This document shows, piece after piece, positions 55,706-64,000 of a stretch of 64,000 bases of DNA (position 1 is its first letter; every line of letters begins with the position of its first letter). The stretch is from Saururus chinensis (taxonomy: Eukaryota; Streptophyta; Magnoliopsida; Piperales; Saururaceae). The stretch covers positions 46,560,014 to 46,624,013 of the forward strand of contig CP141144.1 in NCBI GenBank assembly GCA_035235625.1, written 5' to 3'. The position numbers and the translations under genes were made by a program. The notes beneath the pieces are model-generated. The model was not told the origin of the DNA, made no database searches, and worked only from the letters and a program-made list of their open reading frames with translations.

Positions 55706-56985
55706 CTAACTTCCATCAGCTTCATGTTTCAACTTGTAAACCCACTTATTATGTAATGCCTTTTTACCTGAAGGTAGAGGAACTAATTCCCAAGTCTGAT
55801 TAGATGACAATGAATCCATCTCATCCTTCATAGCACGCTCCCACTGAACTAAAGTGTCTATCCTGCAAGCTTCCTCAAAGCTTTTTGGTTCACCACTATC
55901 AGTCAAAAGCAAATAATTCAGACTAGGATCAAATATGGAATGCATACCAAATGTGCTTTCAGGGTCAGAGGGATCAAATATCCTCTTCTTCTTAATTTGC
56001 CTGGAACTGGTCCAACCAAGTGGTGTCTGCAATGGAACTGCATCTGAAACTGTCTCTGAAGAAGTCTCAACTACCTGTTCATGACTAGATGGACTGGCCC
56101 CACTGTGTGTTTCAGCCTCAAGTTCTACAAACTCAGTTTCAACCTGTTTCATCTTCCCCTTTTGTTGATCTTGATGGTGTTTATACAGCTCTGTCTCATG
56201 AAACACTACATCAATGCTCCGGACAACCTTCTTATGGACTGGATCCCACAGTTTGTAACCATAAGCATCTCTACCATAGCCAACAAAGTAGCACTTGTTG
56301 GATTTGGAATCCAACTTACCCCTATGCTCTGCATCAACATGCACATAAGCAGCACAACCAAAGACTCTTAAGTGATCAATCTTTACCTCCTTGCTTGACC
56401 ATGCCTCTTCAAGAATGCCTCCATCTAGGGGGTAGCATGGAGACCTATTGATCAAATATGCTGCAGTATCAACAGCATAACTCCAGAATGAGAGCGGAAG
56501 GCCACAGTGTAGCCTCATACTATGTGCCTTCTCCATGATGGTCCTGTTCATCCGCTCTGCAACACTATTCTGTCTGGGCTGTCTAGGAGTAGTAAGCAAC
56601 CTGCGAATGCCATTCTTATCACAGTAGGATTGGAATTCCCTACTGCAATACTCACCTCCATTGTCTGACTTCAAACACTTCAATTTTAACCTTGTCTCAT
56701 TCTCAACAAGTGTTTTTCATTGCACAAAGATAGAAAATACATCTGATTTATTCTTGGCAAAGTAAACCCATAACTTGCGAGAAGCATCATCAATAAAAGT
56801 AATGAAGTAAGACGCACCTCCAAGGGATGGAACCTGTGTTGGTCCCCAAACATCTGTGTGTGCAAGCTCAAGACTCTCAGACCTGAGCTCCGGGGTAGCT
56901 CTGGAAAATGAAACTTTGTGTTGCTTGCCCATGACACAATGCTCACAAAATTCCAAATCTGCACACCTCAAACTAGGTAACTTCC
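55706..56985 (-). pseudogene. Copia GAG-pre-integrase and integrase
   Basis: The finger CEHCVMGKQHKVSFSRATPE leads into the core: HTDVWGP (first Asp), FITFIDDASRKLWVYF, KSDNGGEYCSREF (second Asp) and RQNSVAERMNRTIMEKA (Glu), the complete D,D,E triad. It then passes to RVFGCAAYVHV and the GKLDSKSNKCYFVGYG block. A TGA at about 56714 lies between the first and second Asp, and another stop lies upstream near 56994. Confidence 0.95.
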
Positions 56986-57163
56986 CCTTAGCCTATAACA
57001 CCTTCATTCCCTTCTCTGACATATGTCCAAGGCGACAATGCCATAAACTGACATCAACTGCATTAGAGGCCACTCCAATAGATTGCTTAGAACAATTGGA
57101 TGTCATATACAATGTTCCAATTTTCTTCCCCTTAGCCACAACCATGATACCTTTACTCATCTT

Positions 57164-58287
57164 CTAACTATCATTCATGAAATGAGTAGTAATGCCACAA
57201 GCAGCCAATTGACCAACAGAAATAATGTTCTTTGTCAAACGAGGCACAAGACGAACATCTTTCAACACAAGCACAATATTATCATCAATTAATAAACGAA
57301 TGTCACCCTTGCCTATGATTTCACAAGCTTGATCATTGCCCAAGTAGACATTGCCTAAATCACTAGCTACAAAATTCTGCATCAAGTCTTTTCTAGAAGT
57401 AGCATGAAATGAGGCACCACTATCAATAATCCAAGCATCACATTTACTTTCCATAGACAATAACATGCAATCAGCTTCAGCAACATTAACATTGTTTTTA
57501 GCATGATTTTGTGCTCCATCATGAGGGGGGTTTAGGCAATCCTTCTTCAAGTGACCTTTCTGCCCACACTGCCAACAAGCCCCATCACCCTTACGGTGTT
57601 TAGACTTGGATCGCCCCCTCCTAGACTTCCCTCTCCATCCTGGTTTGCCTCTTTGAGGCCGTCGCCCCCTATCTTCCATAGTCAGGGCTGAACCAGATGA
57701 AGAAGAACCACCCTTACGGCGTGTTTCTTCAGCCAATATCATTCCACACACATCATTCAACTTAAATTTTTCTGTATTATGGGAACTATGCACAACTTTA
57801 AATGATTCCCAATCAGATGGCAAAGACTTAAGCAAAGCAATAGACTGTATATCTTCAGTAAAATTAACATCTACTGCCTCAAGTTGATTAACCAAAGCAT
57901 GGAACGAATTCAAGTGATTGGCTACAGTCTCATCATCAGACATTTGCAAATCAAAGAAACTGGTCACAAGATGTACCTTGTTTGTAGAAGAAGGGCTCGC
58001 ATATAACCGCTCAAGCAGATCAAAGCATTCCTTCGTAGTCTTGGCCATTCCTTCGTGATGTTCGAAGCCACCGATGAAGAAATAGATAATCTGACCGCTC
58101 CTAGAGCCTTGCGATCAAGCAACTCCCACCTTGCAATCTCTTCTACCTTGTCTTCGCCAACCGGCTTGGTTGTAAACAATGGCTGGTAAAGGTCCTTCTA
58201 GTACAAGTAATCTTCAATCTGCATGCGCCAAAATCTGTAATTTTGGCCATTGAATTTCTCTATCTTGAACTTGCTATCGTTGGCCAT
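57164..58287 (-). pseudogene. Copia gag, zinc knuckle and protease
   Basis: ATG at 58287 starts MANDSKFKIEKFNGQNYRFW, a standard copia gag N-terminus. TAG at 58198-58200 and a frameshift near 58050 break it. The next frame (58048-57164) carries the UBN2 capsid region, an Arg/Lys/Gly-rich linker, the CCHC knuckle CWQCGQKGHLKKDC (residues 158-171) and the protease motif DSGAS (209-213). It ends in TAG at 57164-57166 instead of reading into integrase. Confidence 0.95.
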
Positions 58288-58300
58288 CTCCTCCTGATTC

Positions 58301-58310
58301 TCCGATACCA
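58301..58310 (-). other. Primer-binding site
   Basis: On the minus strand TGGTATCGGA is complementary to initiator tRNA-Met, two bases inside the 5' LTR edge. Confidence 0.9.
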
Positions 58311-58312
58311 AT

Positions 58313-58864
58313 TGTGGGGAATAAAACTACAGGCCTCGCCAAACAGAGTATAAGTTTACTGTACTCTGGTTCTGGCCGAACAGAGTATATAGTTACTGTT
58401 AAGGTTACGGGCGAACAGGGTATAGTTTTACTGTTCCCCTGCCTGTACTGCGGAAATATGGATCTAGGAACGCCAATACGAAAGCAAAGTACACAAGGGA
58501 ATTTAACGTGGTTCGGCCTTGCTGCCTACGTCCACGGGATCACACAATTCCACTAAATAGAGAATAAGAGTACAAGAGAATTACAAGATCTCTCAACAAC
58601 GCTCCTCACGCAATACACAAGAAGAAAACTCCTTCTTCCTCTCAGAATCTCTGTTTTCCTTCTCTGTGCGTAGACCTCTCGGTTCCAGGTCGTGGCGGCT
58701 GCAACTTCTCTGGAATTCTCTTCGCGTCAGAATCCACTCATGCATCAATCTCTCATCACTAATAAGCCTCTATGATAAAACCTATTTATCACTTAGGTCA
58801 TGCAGGGTAAAGGACAAGACTGCCCTTCACTTAAAGAATCCCGTAATTGGTTTCACCGCCAACA
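58313..58864 (-). repeat. Right LTR (5' LTR relative to coding strand), 552 bp
   Basis: The ends are TG...CA and the outer end abuts the AATCT duplication. It drives minus-strand transcription. A 3-bp insertion (near 58636) and mostly transition-type differences separate it from the left LTR. Confidence 0.95.
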
Positions 58865-59316
58865 AATCTTTTCACTCGGAATACCACTTACTATGGTTTA
58901 TGCCTTCCCCATTTGAGTCTTGGAAGGGAAGAGTTAAGGGGCGAAGAAGCCGGACCAACGATGCGGCCTGTGTCAGAGCCTGAGGACAGAGCCACAAAAG
59001 CTTGAAACAATCGAACAGAGGGAGATGTACGCTAGGAAGGAGGACTTACATTGCAATCTGATTTGAGAAGTAGGAGGCATTGAGCTAAGGCTCAAATATG
59101 GAGAAAAGAGAGTCAGTCCCGATGGAGGATTGGGTGTCAATAAGTCATGGGTTAGTCTAATCCCAAAACTCAAAAGGCAATTCAAATTACCCTAAACTAA
59201 ATATTAGTTTGTTAATTCAAATGGGTTTGTCCAATTGTCCAAGCTCCTCATTGGATTATATGAATTATCGGGCACTCTCCTCATTGGATTATCCATATTT
59301 TTATTATATGGATTAT

Positions 59317-62057
59317 AAAAATTTAAATATTTTATAATAATAATTTTAATTCTCTCCTCTCCTCTCTCTCCCCTCTCTCCCTCTCTCTCTCTCTTTCCTC
59401 TCTATCTCTTCTCTCTCCTCTCTCTCACTCTCCCTCCCTCACTCTCTCTCTTATCTCTCTCCTCATCCTCTCTCTACCCTCTCTCCCCTCTTTCTCTCTC
59501 TCCTCATCCTCTCTCTCCACCCTCTCTCTCCTCACCCTCTCTCTCCCCTCTTTCTCTCTCTCCTCACAACCTCTCTCCTCTCTCTACCCTCTCTCTCTCC
59601 TCACCCTCTCTCCCCGCTTTCTCTCTCTTCTCTCTCTCCTCACAACCTCTCTCATCTCTCACTCGTCACCCCTCTCATCTCTCTCTCTCCTCATCCTCTC
59701 TCTCTCCTCACCCCCTCTCTTATCTCTCCCCCATCCTCTCTCTCTACACTCTCTCTCCTCTCTTTTCTCTTTCTACTCTCTCTTGCTCTCTTCACTCTCT
59801 CTTTTAATATTTTAAAATTAATAAGTAAATTTAAGTAATAAAATATATTGTATATAAATTATGAAAGTTTAATCTATTATTGACACTACCTTTTATTCAA
59901 AATTTAATATTTATTTATTATATAAACAAATAGTAAATATTGAATAAAATATATTATATTTAATAAGTTTATTTTAAATTTTTTAATATTTATTTATTCT
60001 ATAATTATATATTAAATAAAATTAATTAATAAAAGCTAATGGTGACGCTTGTAAACAAGTGTCGCTATTATCAATGCTATTTGTGACGCTTGTTTAAAAG
60101 CGTCATTAATAGTTCTAAATTTTTAATTTTAAATTCATTACTATTAGTGACGCTTTTATCAAGCATCGCTAGTAGCATACCTATTAGCAACACTTTCTAC
60201 GAAGCGTCACTGTTGTTAAATCTATTAGCGACACTTTAGAAAAAATTTCACTAATAGTAATGATTTTTTTAAACAAATATATTTTAGCGACACTCGTTTT
60301 AAGCGTCGCTAATAGTCATATATTAGAGACGCTTAGAAAGCGTCGCTAATATATGACTATTAGCGATGCTTAATAAAAAGTGTCGCTAATATGTAATTTT
60401 TTTGCGATGCTTAGTTATGCGTCGCAAGTAATAGTTTTTAGCAACACTTTTATTTGCATCGCTAATAAAAGTGTCGCTAATGATATATTTTGTTGTAGTG
60501 AAATGAGACCTCACATAGATATGTTATCTTATTTTAAGTGAGGCCCCCTTGTATGGTACACTTCTTGACGTTATATTTTTTACTCTAAATATAAGTGTCA
60601 AAGTTTGGGTATGACAATAGTACAACTAGGGGTGAGGAATTGGGAAAGATGGGAAAAATAAAATTATGGGAATATGTAAAAAGTACTAAAAAATAATAAT
60701 AAGAAGAAAATAGTTATAAAAAATAAGTAAAATAAAAACTATTTTTTTTTAAGAGTAGAAGTATCCATAAGATTATGTTGATAGAATTTCCTATTAGCTA
60801 ATTAAGTGGCCCTGTATGATAATTAGGGATTATGATAAGATTAATTATCTTGTTTCTCACTAGTTAAAAATTGGGATGTTGTAACCACTAGATGGAAGTG
60901 GTTACTCAAGGAGAAATTAGAGGTGATGGTCCTCTCTCAACCCAACACAAGCATCATAGACAATAAACACTACATCTTGAAGAAAATCATCATTAAGGTG
61001 AAGGGTAAGGCAGAGAAATCTCTCCCCAGGTGATATTCAATCATAAATATGGTTAAGGAATATTCATGTCTCAAATAACTCAGATTTATGAAGCTAAATC
61101 TTATGATGATGCTCAATCTTTGTTGGTCGCTCCTAATGTCTATTTTTCATGTTTTGGGCTCATTACACTCATTTCTTACTCTTCTAAATTTTTACAACAT
61201 ATTTATTACTTTTAAAATGTCCTTTTCATATCTGCTATACAATTAAATTATTACACGTAGTGACTCCTTGTATATTTGACCTATCTCTCCCAAAAGTTCT
61301 CTAGGAAATAGATAAATAAAACCAAAGAGCGGGGGTGGAAGCTGAATTTTTAGTGAAGGAAGTAAAAAATAACTAAGCCATAAATCAATTTTAAGTGTAT
61401 GCATATCATTAGTCTACCACAAAACATGAAGTTCAAAACCAAGTCGTGCCAATTTTTACCACGAAAATTAGAATGCGAAGAAGATAAATAAAACTTGCAT
61501 GTTTTCTGAAAGATCAAAAGAGGCAATCTTTCCCAAACTCAGACTAAGCCCAAGTGGCCCAAATCCAAGTGTCTTCGCTCAAATTGTTCTATTTCACTTA
61601 TGCAAGTAGTAAAAATCACTTCTGCACTCAATTCAGATTAAAGACAATCTTTTCACTCGGAATACCACTTACTATGGTTTATGCCTTCCCCATTTGAGTC
61701 TTGGAAGGGAAGAGTTAAGGGGCGAAGAAGCCGGACCAACGATGCGGGCTGTGTCAGAGCCTGAGGACAGAGCCACAAAAGCTTGAAACAATCGAACAGA
61801 GGGAGATGTACGCTAGGAAGGAGGACTTACATTGCAATCTGATTTGAGAAGTAGGAGGCGTTGAGCTAAGGCTCAAATATGGAGAAAAGAGAGTCAGTCC
61901 CGATGGAGGATTGGGTGTCAATAAGTCATGGGTTAGTCTAATCCCAAAACTCAAAAGGCAATTCAAATTACCCTAAACTAAATATTAGTTTGTTAATTCA
62001 AATGGGTTTGTCCAATTGTCCAAGCTCCTCATTGGATTATATGAATTATCGGGCACT
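59317..62057. repeat. 2.7-kb tandem segmental duplication, copy 2 (no copia)
   Basis: It repeats copy 1 in the same orientation. Its CT-rich tract (59352-59805) is reshuffled. The copia target AATCT at 61646-61650 is uninterrupted. Copies are joined through about 40 bp (59277-59316) that begin with a repeat of 'ctcctcattggattat' from 59244. Confidence 0.92.
60024..60500 (-). mobile_element. CACTA terminus with subterminal repeats, copy 2
   Basis: Same as copy 1: the edge TTTTGTTGTAGTG ends at 60500, with inverted 'tagcgacgctt' units inward. It shares the copy-1 boundary with the AAATGAGACC flank, so it moved as part of the segmental duplication and not by transposition. Confidence 0.75.
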
Positions 62058-63450
62058 TCATTAGGTATTAAATGTAAATTTAACCCAACCCCATGGGGGT
62101 CAGTGAATTTTGAGAGGGGGATCAGTACATAGCCTATATTTTTTCTTCCCAACCCAATACTACATGCAGGAGGTGGGGTATAGATGAAATTGACCCCCTT
62201 GGCTATAACGTGGGTCCATCCCTGCCCAGGAGATCATACGTATGTGTTAAATATTCAAAAAGTCCTATGTATGCGTCGGGTGCATGTGCGCACACTAATT
62301 AAGGGAACTCAATATTGGAATAGTCACGTGCTACGACGCTTCTTAAGCATTCCAATATTTCAAAATACAAAATTGTACAATCTTTTGTTACAATAGGTTC
62401 GTGTTGGTAAATATCAACCACTTTTGGGTTACTGTCGTTACTTCTTTTACTAGAGATTCTTGCCTCTGCCAGCTGTAAATCAAGATCAAGAGAGACTTCC
62501 GCCGGAGGAAAACAATTGATTTTCTGTGTGGAAGGTCCAACAATACAGGTTGACCTGCTTCCCACTTTCTAAGTCTTTTTTTCTCATTCACACCCTGAAC
62601 GGCTCAAAAATTGTCCTCCACTCAATCCTGAAGCTAAGACCATGATTATTCAATGCGATATGTGGATGTCCACAACAAGTTCATACCTTGGAGTTCACAC
62701 TTCATAAGCAAACAAAAAAAAAATCATTAATTGATCATGAATGCCATGTTCACTCTGGGTACGTCCACGACTTCAACAAACCTCGTCTGTCCACGAACAA
62801 AATGTAAATGAAACTGCCAAATGAAGTCATCAATGGACGCGTCCGGCCTGACTGCTTTCCGTGACCAGAGCCCCCTTATAGTTCACATGGGGCTCGAACA
62901 TGATACATAGAGAGTAACTCATCATTTATGTACAATTACCTTGGTATGTAGACTGGCCATGGAGTTGGTCAGCAAAATATTTTCAGTCTTGAATCGCGTG
63001 TACAATGGAGAACGATAAATTGTGCAACTACAACATTTCAGATTCCGGGTGCCGGCATCGTGACTTTACGCTCGGTACTTTGCTCTCATCCTTCAGAATC
63101 TGATTACAGCTGAAAATGACGAATGACTGGTTGTGTTCCTCCATTAGTGGTGGGTATTAACCAATTCCAGTGGTGTCATTACCACTTTCAGTAGCATAGA
63201 AGCTTGACTCTCCAAGTTCGTAAAGATCGATACAGACAATCAATGTATTTATCAAAGGAACAAAACGATCTGACATCACATTCTTTGCCGTGTGTGGCCA
63301 CTTCTGCAGACAACGAAAAATCGAAATTTGATTTTGGAGTTAGTCTTTTGGAATTTTTGATGTTGTTGACAATGAAACTTGAAATTCGCCAGTACGGATT
63401 TCTTCAGACAAGTTAATTATAAATGAACTCCACGTGCAGGAGTCATTTCC
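62058..63450. other. Upstream region of the receptor kinase gene
   Basis: No coding sequence of a known family was recognised. The 70-codon frame at 63204-63416 has no signature. The region directly before 63451 is the presumed promoter and 5'UTR of the LRR-RLK; no clear TATA box was chosen. Confidence 0.4.
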
Positions 63451-64000
63451 ATGAACAAAATGGAGTTTCTCCTCTCTCGCTCCCTTCTACCTCTCTCCAT
63501 GATCATATTCTGTCTGATCACCACGGTTGCTGCTATTTTTCCGAGCAATGAAACGGACAGGCCAGCGTTGCTGGCCTTCAAGGTCGGCCTAAGCATCGAC
63601 TCTTACAAAAGCTTGAGTTCATGGAACAATTCTTCCCCATTCTGCAAGTGGGAAGGGGTCACATGCGGCCGCAGGCACCAACGAGTTGTGTCACTGGACC
63701 TTCGAGACCGAGGGTTGCTGGGGCCATTTTCCCCTCATCTCACAAACCTCACCTTCCTAAGGAAAATCTACTTCCAAGACAACCACTTTCAAGGTGAGCT
63801 TCCTCCAGAGCTGGGTCGTCTGCGAAGGCTTCGTGTTCTCAATCTAGCCCACAATGACATCGAAGGTGAAGTTCCCTCCAACTTGTCCTACTGTTCTGAC
63901 CTGAGGGTCCTCAGCTTAGGTTACAATTTGCTAACTGGAGAGCTACCCACGGAGCTTACCAGCTTGAAAAGGCTGCAGCTACTACGGTTTACTGCTAACC
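63451..64000 (+). CDS. LRR receptor-like kinase, subfamily XII (EFR/Xa21-like), N-terminal part
   Basis: The 183 codons in the window encode a signal peptide (about residues 1-28, with core PLSMIIFCLITTVAA) and an LRRNT_2 cap: ETDRPALLAFKVGL, LSSWNNSSPFCKWEGVTCG with the paired Cys65/Cys72. From about residue 79, regular 24-residue LRRs follow (LDLRDRGLLGPFSPHLTNLT, LRKIYFQDNHFQGELPPEL, LRVLNLAHNDIEGEVPSNL, LRVLSLGYNLLTGELPTEL). The LRRNT-LRR style is that of EFR, Xa21 and FLS2-related pattern-recognition receptors at the plasma membrane. A second Met at residue 4 (63460) is an alternative start; the first keeps the longer signal peptide. The transmembrane and kinase parts lie beyond the window, so intactness is unknown. 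Confidence 0.9.
   Translation, partial: MNKMEFLLSRSLLPLSMIIFCLITTVAAIFPSNETDRPALLAFKVGLSIDSYKSLSSWNNSSPFCKWEGVTCGRRHQRVVSLDLRDRGLLGPFSPHLTNLTFLRKIYFQDNHFQGELPPELGRLRRLRVLNLAHNDIEGEVPSNLSYCSDLRVLSLGYNLLTGELPTELTSLKRLQLLRFTAN

Larger units (their letters stand above)
53734..58864 (-). mobile_element. Structurally complete Ty1/copia retrotransposon (Tnt1-like), 5131 bp, coding-dead
   Basis: Two LTRs (53734-54284 and 58313-58864) begin TGTGGGG and end CCAACA. The element is flanked by an exact 5-bp duplication AATCT (53729-53733 and 58865-58869). On the minus strand come the primer-binding site, gag, zinc knuckle, protease, integrase, RT, RNase H and polypurine tract in canonical order. Inactivating changes include at least five in-frame stops (58198-58200, 57164-57166, near 56994, about 56714 and about 55706), a gag frameshift near 58050 and a deletion in the RT/RNase H linker. 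The uninterrupted target site is kept in duplication copy 2. Confidence 0.97.
51420..59276. repeat. 2.7-kb tandem segmental duplication, copy 1 (contains the copia)
   Basis: Without the copia (53734-58864) and one 5-bp target copy, this copy is about 2721 bp. It matches 59317-62057 from the 'aaatttaaatattttataat' start to GGGCACT at 59276. It holds a CT-rich tract (51456-51895), the CACTA end (to 52586) and a non-coding tail. Divergence between copies is low by eye. A 70-codon minus-strand frame at 58973-59185 is repeated in copy 2 with one residue changed, reflecting recent duplication rather than selection. Confidence 0.9.

Noticed and set aside
58973-59185. 70-codon minus-strand frame repeated at 61754-61966 with one residue changed
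   Set aside because: It looked conserved, but the whole 2.7-kb unit is duplicated at similar identity, so there is no sign of selection on this frame and no known domain.

Overview
This is nuclear DNA of a flowering plant. The evidence is Ty1/copia and Ty3/gypsy-type LTRs, hAT, CACTA and foldback elements, a CC-NB-ARC-LRR resistance gene, an EFR/Xa21-type receptor kinase, and broken pieces of plant genes (alcohol dehydrogenase exon 2, histone H1, a TMK-type receptor kinase). Species and family cannot be read from the sequence. Most of the 64 kb is transposon-derived. Only two genes look functional: an intact single-exon NLR at 28631-31336 (+) and the first 550 bases of an LRR receptor kinase at 63451 (+), which runs off the window.

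Layout. 1-1671: tail of a gypsy-type LTR with a 34-bp tandem array. 1876-2171: frameshifted 3' exon of an unrecognised gene. 3027-7885: a complex built from one LTR family. It has a 1.86-kb head-to-head inverted repeat, and its right half is interrupted by a 2.33-kb solo LTR of the same family with a perfect 5-bp target duplication. 8312-8448: ADH exon 2 relic (-). 9189-12516: 3'-truncated Ty1/copia (-). 13798-14278 and 14955-15724: weak LTR relics. 15737-22482: two tandem segmental copies, each headed by a foldback element with purine/pyrimidine-tract arms. The second copy ends in an hAT-like element that interrupts a histone H1 fragment. 23158-23511 and 23617-23955: two small hAT elements with exact 8-bp target duplications; the second carries two tRNA-like pol III promoter pairs. 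25000-25440: copia gag relic. 26980-28020: possible LTR.

28631-31336: NLR. 33010-33680: minisatellite built on self-complementary motifs. 34429-35955: TMK-like receptor-kinase pseudogene split by a 1164-bp hAT element. 38623-43855: copia remains (-) whose RNase H piece lies upstream of gag rather than downstream of RT. 44220-46844: putative solo LTR with 11-bp perfect inverted ends. 51420-62057: tandem duplication of a 2.7-kb unit (CT-rich tract, CACTA end, unique tail). Copy 1 contains a structurally complete but coding-dead copia (53734-58864); copy 2 keeps the empty target site. 63451-64000: LRR-RLK N-terminus.

The two live genes both belong to immune-receptor families, and a dead receptor kinase lies between them. 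I see no operon-like or newly assembled multi-gene system. The most unusual structures are the LTR palindrome (a candidate source of hairpin RNA), the hAT element with two tRNA-like heads, the self-complementary satellite, the apparently permuted copia, and the duplication that preserves an empty insertion site. No search or alignment could be run; all boundaries were read by eye.
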